From JAJUFS01 sp036381175 (lineage in GTDB: Bacteria > Pseudomonadota > Gammaproteobacteria > Natronospirales > JAJUFS01): a stretch of 64,000 nucleotides of DNA. Position 1 is the first letter of the stretch, and each line of letters starts with the position of its first letter. Location of the stretch: positions 1 through 64,000 of the forward strand of contig DASVDI010000016.1 of the NCBI GenBank assembly GCA_036381175.1. The letters are read 5' to 3'. A model generated the notes under the pieces. The model made no database searches, was not told where the DNA came from, and saw only the letters and a program-made list of their open reading frames with translations. The translations under genes and the position numbers were made by a program. This document shows positions 8,001 through 15,334 of the stretch, piece by piece.

Positions 8001-9180
8001 CGAGGGACGCGTGCACGTCTATCGTCATGACGGCGTGCAGTGGACATGGTTGCAGGCATTGTCCGGACAAAACGCAGGTGCTCGCTTCGGGGCTGCGGTC
8101 GCGCTCAGCGGCGACGGGAACGTGCTTGCGGTCGGCGTGCCGGGTACGGACCTCGACGATGGTGCGATGGAGGACGCGGGCGAGGTGCGCGTGTTCCGCA
8201 TGGGTGGTGACGGGCAGTTCCCGGACGAGGAGGAACTTGCGCTTCGCCCGGGTGGCGATGCCACCGGCGATAGGTTCGGCTCGGCGCTGGCGTTGAACAC
8301 TGATGGCACGCTGCTCGCAGTCGGCGTGCCGCTGGATGACCGATCTTCGTCGATCGCGGGACCGGAAGATGAAGGCGCGACGGATTCAGGCGCGGTGTAC
8401 GTGTATCGCCACGATGGCACAGCCTGGGCGCCGGACGTTTATCTGAAGGAACCAACACCGGCAGCGAGTAACCGGTTCGGTACCGCTGTTGCACTCACCG
8501 GCATCGTTGGCTCAAACAATAACCGTCTGTTCGCGTCGCGGACGGGCGGTGCCGCTACAGTATTCGTCCTGGACCGGCCGTCAGTTGGCACATGGGCGCC
8601 ACCGACGACAGGCACGATCAGTACAGTAAGTCGTCCAACACCCGGTTACGGTGAGACTCTGAGTGCGCCACGCAACGGCGCCTCGTTCGGGCTGCGCTTT
8701 GTGTCCGGTTCCGTTGTACATCGCGTAGTGGGTTTTTCCCCGAATCAGCAGTGGACGACAGTAGATCTCATGTCGGCGCCGTCATCCCAGCGTCCCACTG
8801 GCGTGCCTGTATCGGCTGTCATGGGCAGGGCACCTGATGTTACCGATGCATTGGCGTACTACGTGGCCTTGGGGGTCAATGCTCCGGATACTGTCTCTGG
8901 CTCGGGCGCTTACCGCGCTGTTCCTGTCAGTGGTGCCGACAGCGCGGGGGCGGTCTATATATTCAATGTCACGGGAGCGCCGTCTTTCCGCAGTTTCCTG
9001 AAAGCGCCGAATGCTGACGATGGCGACGACTTCGGCCGTTGCCTCGCATGGAGTGGAGGAGCAATCACGCGATTGCATGTCTGCGCGCCGGGTGAAGACA
9101 GCGCAGGTATCGGTGTTCATCCGGTCGACATGCGGGAGGACGACAGCCGACTCGATGCCGGCGCTGTCTACGTCTACTGA
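5065..9180 (+). CDS. Large surface lipoprotein with Ig/PKD-like repeats and an FG-GAP propeller
   Basis: 1371 residues from the ATG at 5065 (AAGGA box 8-9 bases ahead); an open extension to 4993 lacks a signal sequence. The signal peptide ends in a lipobox LLLSAC with Cys22, followed by a run of seven glycines, a common linker in marine gammaproteobacterial lipoproteins. Residues about 30-720 hold seven Ig/PKD-like repeats, each opening with a variant of N-x-PP-x-V and carrying a D-x-D-x-D-type acidic loop (DPDGN, DPDEQ, DADDD) and a Y-x-W core. Residues about 940-1370 hold at least four FG-GAP propeller blades (GSAIAVSDDGQVMVVGAPGE, FGAAVALSGDG, FGSALALNTDG, FGTAVALTG). Probably an outer-membrane-anchored, calcium-binding adhesive protein. 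Function is inferred from architecture only. Confidence 0.88.
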   Translation: MAPLSAARASTFVLPFLLLSACGGGGGGGTVNQPPAVSIETAPGNITKNGVAEGADITLRAVASDPDGNTIESFSWKQLAGGHEFDLSDADDAELVLKAPDVSVDGDRYAFSVTVQDSEGADSSATVAFDVNFVNKPPQVALKVESAEAAEGTVVRFDASGSTDPDEQTLAFQWEQVDTGNGMPAAAIVDNGDGTADVTLPNIANVLNGERLRIRVTANDQHDGDQMAASAEAGIGVLFVNGEPQLQAIVVSEETVNEGALDPAVTIAVDAFDADDDTLTYMWDVPGGFVADGVGSNILTVSATPDVGVLGETFEFDVHVSDSLTTSVFTTSLTVNFVNVAPVISAAGSNFTAGGNVELAVTASDSDLQELGYSWTQNPADERQVDLAANADGSAGFAAPNVSTQTDLHFTVIVSDGDLIDSADVTVTIDPDNAPPVINDVEQTETEIDESDTVGITFTVNATDDHTDTANLTYVWDVPEDFAGMTEGDTTNQLRIIATPNVIADTPYDFSVVVRDESNAEARADFDLLVRFVNQDPTVSIEIVSPADLADVDPAEGTQIHLLASGEDDDEHELSYVWSAPALGVDSQEGDEFIVILPEVQADQPVTVQVTASDGAGGSANDSIDFMILDGPETPEVTIVVEDSVYSGYPLSLAALTENLATPITYAWTETGGVSLGINGMTSQTIDLSEVPDVDEDGEIVTIGVTATGSDGVANSEVEITVSQRPAAMPLPFSFNDLNDVPVGRTTAIGGLSIDSSVVTIEGLQDGEPAPINVTGGSYSLDGGMTFIEEASEVFNGQSVAVRVEGPAASEGTESVSLNVGGYEDTFSVDGIDSGLAAEGVPGGVRWSWAEMQGVESYRISRAAPSMTTAVALADIEGDVTQFEHQIPVWAAGWGTTLQTRDRYDLGAFDVEGILRDVLGSQQSLPQQASVDAITYIKRGDEDVREEEGRVFGSAIAVSDDGQVMVVGAPGESVATEDREGRVHVYRHDGVQWTWLQALSGQNAGARFGAAVALSGDGNVLAVGVPGTDLDDGAMEDAGEVRVFRMGGDGQFPDEEELALRPGGDATGDRFGSALALNTDGTLLAVGVPLDDRSSSIAGPEDEGATDSGAVYVYRHDGTAWAPDVYLKEPTPAASNRFGTAVALTGIVGSNNNRLFASRTGGAATVFVLDRPSVGTWAPPTTGTISTVSRPTPGYGETLSAPRNGASFGLRFVSGSVVHRVVGFSPNQQWTTVDLMSAPSSQRPTGVPVSAVMGRAPDVTDALAYYVALGVNAPDTVSGSGAYRAVPVSGADSAGAVYIFNVTGAPSFRSFLKAPNADDGDDFGRCLAWSGGAITRLHVCAPGEDSAGIGVHPVDMREDDSRLDAGAVYVY

Positions 9181-9200
9181 CGACGGGCAGGAGATGAAAC

Positions 9201-9235
9201 AAAAAACGGCGCGGGAAACCGCGCCGTTTTTCTTG
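9201..9235. terminator. Intrinsic terminator, probably bidirectional
   Basis: A-rich flank, stem ACGGCGCG / CGCGCCGT with loop GGAAAC, then TTTTTCTT. It sits 20 bases after the Ig/FG-GAP lipoprotein stop and between it and the convergent kmo gene, so it can serve both strands. Confidence 0.85.
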
Positions 9236-9312
9236 TTTCGGTGTTGCAAGGTTTGTTCAGTCGACCAGAAATTCACTTCTCCAGAAAACAGACTTAGCTT
9301 TGCGTCGTCGTT

Positions 9313-10665
9313 TCAGAGGCCGGCTTGTTCAAGGAAGGCTTCGGCAGACGCAAAGTCGACATCCTCAAGCCGCGTTTTTCCCCGCGTCAGTTTGCCGAGA
9401 ATTTCCTGTTGCTTCTGCCCGCGCGCAAGCGCATCTGCGTAACTGATCTCCGGATGAAACATCACCATCGAATAGCGCGGAATGAATCGGCCCGGAAAGC
9501 GGGTTTCCAGTTCGAACTCCACTTGCTTGCGAAGATGGAATGCGGGATCGCGAACGGCGTCGCGCATTTCGGTGTAATTCTCGAGTGCCATTTGCGCAAT
9601 GGCGTCACCGTTCGCCTTGCGTTGTGCCGTGAAGGTTTCGAATATCGTCTTCCAGTCGGTGCCGTGCCGCTCGACAAGGTCATCCAGCGCAATGCAATCC
9701 TCGAATGCTGCGTTCATGCCTTGCCCGTGGAAAGGCACGATGGCATGCGCCGCATCGCCGAGCAGCAGCGCCTTGTCCTCGTGATGCCAGGGTTTGCAGC
9801 GTACGGTGCCGAGCATGCCTGTCGGGTTTTCGAAAAAATCGCGTTCAAGATCCGGAATGAGTTTTGACGCGTCGGGAAATTGTTCGGCGAAGAATGCACG
9901 CAGCGAATTGCCATCCCCTAACGATGCGAACGATGGCGACCCTTCGCGAGCAAGAAACAGCGTGCAGGTAAAGCTGCCGTCGAGATTCGGAAGCGCGATG
10001 AGCATATAACCGCCGCGCGGCCAGATGTGCAACGCTTCCTTTTCCATGCGCCAGCCGCCGCCGTCAGCGAGAGGAATCACCAATTCCTTGTAGGCATGAT
10101 CGAGAATATCTTCCGAGTTCTTGGTGCCGAGGCGTTTTGCCATCGCCTGGCGAACTGGCGAGCCGGCGCCATCCGCCGCAAATATGGGCAAACCGTGATC
10201 TTCGAATACGTCACCGGTGCTGGCGTTCTTCACGATCAGTGCGTTGCGTTCGAAGTCGATGTCCTGCACGTCATGGTTGAAAAGAATGCGAACCTTGCCG
10301 GTGCCTTCCGCTGCATTCATCAGCGTCTTGTTCAACTCGGCGCGGGAAACGGAATAGTTCGTCTCGTGCGCCTTGCTGCCGTAAGGCTGGTATTTCAGCT
10401 CTTCGCCGGCTGAGTGCAACATTCTTCCCGGCATCGGGATCATGAGCGGACGCACATGATCCATGAGGTTCGCGTGTTCCAGCGCGCGAATGCCGCGTGC
10501 CGCAAGCGCGAGATTGATTGATCGGCCCGCGCTCATGTCCTCTTGCCGCATGTCGCCGCGTTTCTCGTAAATCGTCACCTCGAAATCGCGGCGCGCGAAC
10601 ATGACGGCGAGCAAAGACCCCGCGAGGCCGGCACCGGAAATGATGATACGTTGTTCGTCTTTCAT
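9313..10665 (-). CDS. kmo: Kynurenine 3-monooxygenase
   Basis: 450 residues. FAD/NADPH-dependent flavoprotein hydroxylase converting L-kynurenine to 3-hydroxykynurenine. Seen: N-terminal dinucleotide motif ISGAGLAGSLLAVMFARRD at residues 9-27, the KMO-typical AGRSINLALAARG near 47, YSVSRAELNKTLM near 104, and GDAAHAIVPFHGQGMNAAFE near 300-320, the second FAD motif. The hydrophobic C-terminal tail of eukaryotic KMO is replaced by a shorter soluble end. Last gene of the minus-strand kynurenine operon; the ATG overlaps the kynU stop by 4 bases. Confidence 0.95.
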   Translation of the reverse strand: MKDEQRIIISGAGLAGSLLAVMFARRDFEVTIYEKRGDMRQEDMSAGRSINLALAARGIRALEHANLMDHVRPLMIPMPGRMLHSAGEELKYQPYGSKAHETNYSVSRAELNKTLMNAAEGTGKVRILFNHDVQDIDFERNALIVKNASTGDVFEDHGLPIFAADGAGSPVRQAMAKRLGTKNSEDILDHAYKELVIPLADGGGWRMEKEALHIWPRGGYMLIALPNLDGSFTCTLFLAREGSPSFASLGDGNSLRAFFAEQFPDASKLIPDLERDFFENPTGMLGTVRCKPWHHEDKALLLGDAAHAIVPFHGQGMNAAFEDCIALDDLVERHGTDWKTIFETFTAQRKANGDAIAQMALENYTEMRDAVRDPAFHLRKQVEFELETRFPGRFIPRYSMVMFHPEISYADALARGQKQQEILGKLTRGKTRLEDVDFASAEAFLEQAGL

Positions 10666-11942
10666 TTCTCTCCCAATGCCTTTTCCAGTTCTTCCACGAA
10701 CCGGTATACATCCATGAAGGAGTTGTACAACGGCACCGGTGCGACGCGAATTACATCCGGTTCACGCCAGTCGCAGGTGACGCCGTTGTTTTCCAGCATC
10801 TCGAAAACCTGTCTTCCCTGCGCGTTGGCGGATTCCGTGACGCGCAAGGACAACTGGCAGCCGCGACGGGAAGGCTCCGAAGGTGTGATGATCTCGATGG
10901 CACTCGGCAAACGCTCGCGAAGCAGGAATTCGAGATACGATGTCAGTCGTTCCGATTTCGCACGCAGCCGCTGCATGCCGGCTTCATGAAATATCTCTAA
11001 TGATGCAAGGATGGGCGCGAGTGCAAGGATCGGCGGATTCGATAGCTGCCAACCTTCCGCACTTTGAATGGGATGAAACTCGGGCCCCATCCTGAAACGC
11101 GTCGCCTTGTCATGGCCCCACCAACCGGCAAAACGCGGCAAGTCTTCGGCATGATGTCGTTCATGCACGAAACAACCCGCAACAGCACCCGGCCCCGCGT
11201 TCATGTATTTGTAATTGCACCAGGCAGCGAAATCCACGTTCCAGTCGTGAAGCTGCGTGACGAGATTGCCGGTGGCGTGCGCAAGATCGAAACCGACGAT
11301 GGCGCCCTTGCGGTGGGCGAGTCGCGTGACCTCGGCCATGTCGAAAACCTGGCCGCTGTAATACTGCACGCCGGGCAGGAGAATCAGCGCGATGCTGTCG
11401 CCTTCCTTTTCGATCAATGCATAAAGGTCTTCATCGCGAATCACGTTCTCGCCGTCGCGCGGCCCGATTTCGAGCAGCGCCTCTGCCGGATCGAAGCCAT
11501 GAAAGCGCACTTGTGATTCCGTGGCGTAGCGATCCGAGGGAAACGCCGGTTTCTCGATCAATAATTTGAAACGCGTCTTTGTTGGCCGGTAAAAACTCAC
11601 CATCATGAAATGCAGGTTCGCGGTGAGCGAATTCATGTTCACGACTTCTGACGGTTTCGCGCCGACGAGTTCGGCGGTCTTCTCGGTCAGGAATTCGTGG
11701 TAGGGCATCCAGGGGCGTCGCGCGGCAAAATGTCCGCGCACGCCGAGCAGTTCCCATTCGGCAAGTTCCTGCTCGATGAATTCGCGCGCCGTTTTTGGTT
11801 GCAGGCCAAGCGAGTTGCCGCAGAGGTAGATTTCCTCGTCGAGGTTTTCGCGCCTCGGGATGTGGAAACGTTCGCGGAATCTGCCGAGTTCGTCGGCGCG
11901 GTCCTGTTCGGTCGCGTAGCCAAGATCAACACGATGCGTCAT
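10662..11942 (-). CDS. kynU: Kynureninase
   Basis: 426 residues from the ATG at 11942, whose A overlaps the stop of the preceding formamidase-like gene (TGATG); a TTG one codon earlier is less likely. PLP enzyme cleaving 3-hydroxykynurenine to 3-hydroxyanthranilate and alanine. Seen: EEIYLCGNSLGLQPK near residues 37-51, FDLAHATGN near 222 and the PLP lysine in WCNYKYMNAGPGAVAG near 240-255, plus RFRMGPEFHPIQSAEGWQLS near 285-305. Fold-type I length is normal. Coupled downstream to kmo by an ATGA overlap. Confidence 0.96.
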   Translation of the reverse strand: MTHRVDLGYATEQDRADELGRFRERFHIPRRENLDEEIYLCGNSLGLQPKTAREFIEQELAEWELLGVRGHFAARRPWMPYHEFLTEKTAELVGAKPSEVVNMNSLTANLHFMMVSFYRPTKTRFKLLIEKPAFPSDRYATESQVRFHGFDPAEALLEIGPRDGENVIRDEDLYALIEKEGDSIALILLPGVQYYSGQVFDMAEVTRLAHRKGAIVGFDLAHATGNLVTQLHDWNVDFAAWCNYKYMNAGPGAVAGCFVHERHHAEDLPRFAGWWGHDKATRFRMGPEFHPIQSAEGWQLSNPPILALAPILASLEIFHEAGMQRLRAKSERLTSYLEFLLRERLPSAIEIITPSEPSRRGCQLSLRVTESANAQGRQVFEMLENNGVTCDWREPDVIRVAPVPLYNSFMDVYRFVEELEKALGEK

Positions 11943-12766
11943 CAATTTTCTACCTGGTAGAGCAGCGGCCGGCTCGGCGCCGCGTCGGTCATGAAGGGCG
12001 GCATTTGCAGATCGAGCAGGTAATAGCCGTCGGGGATTTCGTCGGGGACGTAAATGAGTTCCGTGACTGTGCAGTGCGCGCGGTCGGCGGATTTCGCGTC
12101 GCGCGCGCCCGGCGGCAGGCCGAAGAAAATATGGTGCGCAGACAGACGTCCGCCATCCGCCATCCGGTCAATGCTGGGCACATCAACAAGCACATGCTCG
12201 ACGTTCATTTCCACGAGCAGGCTGGCGGCTTCCATCGAAAGATACGGTGGCGGATCGTCGCCGTGATATTCGTGCACGGCTTTTGATTCCGGATTCGGCT
12301 GCGTACGGATGATGAGCGCGCGATGCAATCGCGTCTCCGGCCATCGCGCCATCGCATTACGGATCGCATGTGCGGTGATCATCCGGTCCATCGGCGCTGG
12401 ATTCGGCAAAGTGGTTTCACGCGTGCGTGCGCGTGTCATCGGCTCGATGGTAATCAGCGTTGCCGGCAGCAGGCCGCCGCGCAGGGTTTCCGGGGCGAAC
12501 ACGGCGTCATGCACGATGTGACCAATGCATTCGGTGTGCGTGCCGTTGCAATGCGGTGTGAGGTGATAGACATCGACATTGCAACTGCCGCCGTGACGCG
12601 TGTCGCCTGTCCAGTCGCCAACCTTTAATGATTCCTTTGCCGCACGCGGCGCGTCGAAACAATTCGGCTGTTCGCCGCCGAATACCAGTGGAATGGAAAT
12701 ATCGATCGCAGCGGATGCATCGACCGTAACGGTGAGCTTGTCGACATCGAGCTGCAGGCGGCTCAT
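11942..12766 (-). CDS. Cyclase-family metal hydrolase, probable kynurenine formamidase
   Basis: 274 residues from the ATG at 12766, which overlaps the ACMSD stop (ATGA). The cyclase/KynB-type zinc motif appears as HCNGTHTECIGHI near residue 55-70 in place of the usual HxGTHxDxPxH, and RGGSCNVD-like and APMDRMITAHAI blocks follow. It is longer than classical KynB (about 210 residues). Known KynB hydrolyses N-formylkynurenine; position inside a kynurenine operon makes that the best guess, but a different ring-opening hydrolase step in the same pathway cannot be excluded. Confidence 0.75.
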   Translation of the reverse strand: MSRLQLDVDKLTVTVDASAAIDISIPLVFGGEQPNCFDAPRAAKESLKVGDWTGDTRHGGSCNVDVYHLTPHCNGTHTECIGHIVHDAVFAPETLRGGLLPATLITIEPMTRARTRETTLPNPAPMDRMITAHAIRNAMARWPETRLHRALIIRTQPNPESKAVHEYHGDDPPPYLSMEAASLLVEMNVEHVLVDVPSIDRMADGGRLSAHHIFFGLPPGARDAKSADRAHCTVTELIYVPDEIPDGYYLLDLQMPPFMTDAAPSRPLLYQVEN

Positions 12767-13782
12767 TCGAAACGGCTCCGGTCCAGGTTCAGCCATTCCA
12801 GTGCCGCCCCGTGCAGAAGAAGATCGCGCGTCTCCGCATCGAAATTCATCGACTCGATCAATTTTCCCGGATGGTGTTCACCGAGCGGAAAAGGATAATC
12901 GCTGCCAAGCGCAATACGCCCAGGCCCGATCAGTTCAATCATGTAACGCAGCGCGGCTGCATCATGGACCAGCGAGTCCAGCCAGAATTTTCCGAGGTAA
13001 TCGCGTGGGCTGACGGCGTTCTCGACGGCGCAGAGATCGGGACGCACGTCGAAGCCGTGCTGGATGCGCCCGATGGTGAACGGAAACGAACCGCCGCCAT
13101 GCGCGAACGCAACGCGCAACGTTGGCAGCCGCTCGAATACGCCGCCGAAAATCATCGACGTGATCGCAAGGCAGGTTTCAGCCGGCATGCCAACCAGCCA
13201 CGGCAACCAGTATTTCGGCATGCGGTCTTTCGCGAGCATGTCCCAGGGATGCACGAAGATTGCCGCGCCCAGATCAGCGGCGGCTTCGAAGATCGGAAAC
13301 AGCCGTGGCGCATCGAGATTGTCGCCGTTCACGTGCGAGCCGATCTGCACGCCGGGCATTCCGAGTTCCTTCACGCAGCGTTCCAGTTCGCGAACGGCAG
13401 AGTCGGTGTCTTGCATCGGCAAGGTGCCGAGAGCGACAAAACGCCTGGGATTCGTGGCGGCGGTTTGCGCGATGTGATCATTCAGGAATCGTGAAAGATC
13501 GAGTGCATCTTTCGGCTTCGCCCAGTAACTGAACATCACCGGCACCGTGGACAGCACTTGCACATCGACATCGGCAGCGTCGCAATCCTGCAGCCGTGCG
13601 CCGGGATCCCAGCAGTTTGCTTCGATCTCGCGGAAGAATTGCCCGTCCTTCATCATCCGCGCACAGCCGGTCTCCTGGTGATCCAGGTTGATGAAGCCGC
13701 CGTAGCCGTACTTCTCGCGGAGGTTCGGCCATTCCTTCGGGAGGATGTGCGTGTGGATGTCGATTTTCAGTGGTCGAGACAT
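12763..13782 (-). CDS. nbaD: 2-amino-3-carboxymuconate-6-semialdehyde decarboxylase (ACMSD)
   Basis: 339 residues from the ATG at 13782 (MSRPLKIDIHTHI); an upstream in-frame Met is further from any family start. Amidohydrolase-fold decarboxylase that turns ACMS into 2-aminomuconate semialdehyde and so diverts flux from quinolinate. Seen: metal HxH in DIHTHILPKEWP at 7-18, FVHPWDML near 175, FAHGGGSFPF near 225 and the catalytic Asp region ALGSDYPFPLGEHHPG near 290-305. ACMSD proteins are about 330-340 residues. Sequences flanking its 5' side carry the DUF559 module, which separates it from the dioxygenase gene that makes its substrate. Confidence 0.95.
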   Translation of the reverse strand: MSRPLKIDIHTHILPKEWPNLREKYGYGGFINLDHQETGCARMMKDGQFFREIEANCWDPGARLQDCDAADVDVQVLSTVPVMFSYWAKPKDALDLSRFLNDHIAQTAATNPRRFVALGTLPMQDTDSAVRELERCVKELGMPGVQIGSHVNGDNLDAPRLFPIFEAAADLGAAIFVHPWDMLAKDRMPKYWLPWLVGMPAETCLAITSMIFGGVFERLPTLRVAFAHGGGSFPFTIGRIQHGFDVRPDLCAVENAVSPRDYLGKFWLDSLVHDAAALRYMIELIGPGRIALGSDYPFPLGEHHPGKLIESMNFDAETRDLLLHGAALEWLNLDRSRFE

Positions 13783-13816
13783 TTTATCGGTCCGATTTTC
13801 TTTGCGACGAGGCAAA

Positions 13817-13849
13817 CCCCTCACCCCCGGCCCCTCTCCCCGAGGGGAG
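13817..13849. repeat. CCCCTCACCCC palindrome, left copy
   Basis: CCCCTCACCCCCGG then CCCCTCTCCCCGAGGGGAG. Same family as the palindrome at 13911-13947 but in opposite orientation. This sequence type typically encodes PHPDPLPKGEG-like peptides when it falls inside genes. Confidence 0.7.
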
Positions 13850-13878
13850 CGTCCTCGTCACGTCCTGGATACCTTATA

Positions 13879-13891
13879 TCCGATTGTCTTC
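13879..13891. repeat. 13-bp direct repeat, left copy (TCCGATTGTCTTC)
   Basis: TCCGATTGTCTTC here is identical to 14333-14345, which forms the last codons of the 3-hydroxyanthranilate dioxygenase gene. The two copies bracket the DUF559 gene and two palindromes. Confidence 0.7.
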
Positions 13892-13898
13892 GAAAAAA

Positions 13899-14273
13899 TT
13901 ATCGAAGTACTCCCTCTCCCTTTGGGAGAGGGTCGGGGTGAGGGGGAAGATGCTTCAGAATTTCCTCCAGCACAGATTTCGTTTCCCGCAGAATCTCGTT
14001 GTTCCAGAACCGCAATACCTTATATCCCTCACGCTCCAGTTGCACCGTACGCCGAGCATCGTATTCTTCGCGTTCCTGGTGTTGGCTTCCGTCCGATTCA
14101 ACAATCAATCCGGCTTCAAGGCAAACAAAATCCACGATGTAACCTGCGATGACTTTCTGCCGGCGAAATTTCCAGCCGCTCAGCCGCCGATCTCGCAGAT
14201 GAAACCAGAGGTTGCGTTCGGCAATCGTCAGGTTGCTGCGTAAGTTCTTTGCGTGTTTCGTCAACTCGTCCAT
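13899..14273 (-). CDS. DUF559 endonuclease-like small protein
   Basis: 124 residues. ERNLWFHLRDRRLSGWKFRRQ near 20-40 and YIVDFVCLEAGLIVESDGSQH near 45-66 (each read in parts) match DUF559, a small domain with a PD-(D/E)xK nuclease/Vsr-like core. The last 17 residues (HLPPHPDPLPKGEGVLR) are translated from the palindromic repeat at 13911-13947. DUF559 genes are scattered and frequently mobile; no nuclease activity can be claimed. It lies in the same direction as, and inside, the kynurenine operon but has no obvious role in it. Confidence 0.8.
   Translation of the reverse strand: MDELTKHAKNLRSNLTIAERNLWFHLRDRRLSGWKFRRQKVIAGYIVDFVCLEAGLIVESDGSQHQEREEYDARRTVQLEREGYKVLRFWNNEILRETKSVLEEILKHLPPHPDPLPKGEGVLR
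13911..13947. repeat. TCCCTCTCCC palindrome coding the DUF559 C-terminus
   Basis: TCCCTCTCCCTTTGGGAGAGGG stem followed by TCGGGGTGAGGGGGA. It is the inverted counterpart of 13817-13849 and is read through by the DUF559 frame. Confidence 0.75.
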
Positions 14274-14297
14274 GAACTTTATGCTTCCTGCTGTTTT

Positions 14298-14322
14298 CCC
14301 CTCTCCCCTGGAGGGGAGAGGG
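14298..14322. repeat. CCCCTCTCCCC palindrome, right copy
   Basis: CCCCTCTCCCCTGGAGGGGAGAGGG, a near-perfect hairpin between the DUF559 start and the dioxygenase stop codon. As an RNA hairpin it could also weaken transcription from the upstream to the downstream half of the kynurenine operon. Confidence 0.75.
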
Positions 14323-14324
14323 AG

Positions 14325-14846
14325 CTATTTCTTCCGATTGTCTTCCATCACTGCACGGCATTTCTCGCAGGTACGATTTTCGATGTCACCGAAGAAACGA
14401 TCGAACACGGCACCGAAATCCTTCTCGATATTCCTCAGCGGAAAATATTCTTCATACAATTTGTGATTGCAGTTCTCGCAGAACCACATCAGGCCATCGT
14501 TTTCATTCGCCAATCGCTTGCGTTCGATGACGAGGCCGACGGAGCCGGCCATGCGCTGCGGTGAATGCGGCACCTTCGGCGGCAGCAGGAAAATCTCGCC
14601 TGCCTTGATCGGATAATCGACCGGTTCGCCTTCCTGCATGGTCTTCAACACCATCTCGCCTTCGAGCTGGTAGAAGAATTCCGGTCCTTCGTCGTAGTGA
14701 TAATCCTTGCGCGTGTTCGGCCCGCCCACGACCATGACGATGAAATCGCCGTCCGGATACACGACCTTGTTGCCGACCGGCGGTTTCAGCAAATGGCGGT
14801 TGTCGTCTATCCATCTCTGGAAGTTCAGGACTTTCATGTCGTTCAT
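14325..14846 (-). CDS. nbaC: 3-hydroxyanthranilate 3,4-dioxygenase
   Basis: 173 residues from the ATG at 14846, which has a GGAGG box 5 bases ahead; the Met at 14837 is the alternative. Cupin Fe(II) dioxygenase opening 3-hydroxyanthranilate to ACMS. Seen: NTRKDYHYDEGPEFFYQLEG near 48-67 with the His and Glu ligands, VPHSPQRM near 92 with the third His, and the bacterial second metal site as two CxxC motifs, WFCENCNHK near 123 and NRTCEKCRAVM near 158. Length matches bacterial enzymes (about 174). Its final codons contain one copy of the 13-bp direct repeat. Confidence 0.96.
   Translation of the reverse strand: MNDMKVLNFQRWIDDNRHLLKPPVGNKVVYPDGDFIVMVVGGPNTRKDYHYDEGPEFFYQLEGEMVLKTMQEGEPVDYPIKAGEIFLLPPKVPHSPQRMAGSVGLVIERKRLANENDGLMWFCENCNHKLYEEYFPLRNIEKDFGAVFDRFFGDIENRTCEKCRAVMEDNRKK
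14333..14345. repeat. 13-bp direct repeat, right copy
   Basis: TCCGATTGTCTTC, inside the 3' end of the dioxygenase gene; identical to 13879-13891. Confidence 0.7.
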
Positions 14847-14865
14847 GATGGCCTCCGAAAGGATT

Positions 14866-14885
14866 GCGCTCAAAGAGCGCTCCTA
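14866..14885 (-). repeat. REP-type palindrome providing the ridA stop codon
   Basis: On the minus strand CTAGGAGCGCTCTTTGAGCGC: a GTAGGAGCGC-type head plus small hairpin. Its TAG is the stop codon of the RidA-family gene. Confidence 0.65.
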
Positions 14886-15305
14886 GGTTTCATCGTTTGT
14901 CGTCGCGATGCATTTGAGTTCGATCGCGATCGGTGTCGGCAGGCTGGAAACTTCCACTGTCGTGCGGCAAGGCTGGTTGTCCTTGAAATACTCGGCATAG
15001 ATACGGTTGTACGTCGCGAAGTCAGCTTTCATGTTGGTGAGAAAAACCGTCACGTCAACAAGTTGCTCCCACGACGAGCCGGACGCCTCGAGAATGTGCC
15101 GCACGTTCTCGAACACGGAATGGCACTGCGCCTCGATGTCGTATTCGAGAATATTGCCGTTGTCGTCGAGCGTGACGCCGGGAATGGCTTTCGTACCGCG
15201 CTTGCGCGGTCCCACGCCGGAGAGAAACAGCAGCTTGCCAACACGGCGCGCGTGCGGATAAAGGCCGACGGGTTCCGGCGCCTTGTCTGAATCAAATTTC
15301 ATCAT
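14883..15305 (-). CDS. RidA-family protein, probable 2-aminomuconate deaminase
   Basis: 140 residues from the ATG at 15305 (the following ATG at 15302 is equally possible); a longer open frame extends into the dehydrogenase gene. RidA/YjgF fold: GKLLFLSGVGPRKRG near 22, FENVRHILEASGSSWEQLVDV (read in two parts) near 65-85, the conserved Arg in NQPCRTTVEVSSLP near 115-130. In nba/amn operons a RidA-like deaminase hydrolyses 2-aminomuconate to 4-oxalocrotonate. Generic imine deaminase activity is the alternative. The stop codon lies in a REP palindrome. Confidence 0.85.
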   Translation of the reverse strand: MMKFDSDKAPEPVGLYPHARRVGKLLFLSGVGPRKRGTKAIPGVTLDDNGNILEYDIEAQCHSVFENVRHILEASGSSWEQLVDVTVFLTNMKADFATYNRIYAEYFKDNQPCRTTVEVSSLPTPIAIELKCIATTNDET

Positions 15306-15313
15306 TTTTCGTT

Positions 15314-15334
15314 CGCGCCTGAAGGCGCTCCTAC
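15314..15334 (-). repeat. REP-type palindrome providing the dehydrogenase stop codon
   Basis: Minus strand GTAGGAGCGCCTTCAGGCGCG: canonical REP head with hairpin GCGCC/GGCGC. The TAG of GTAGGAG is the stop codon of the aldehyde dehydrogenase gene. Confidence 0.7.
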
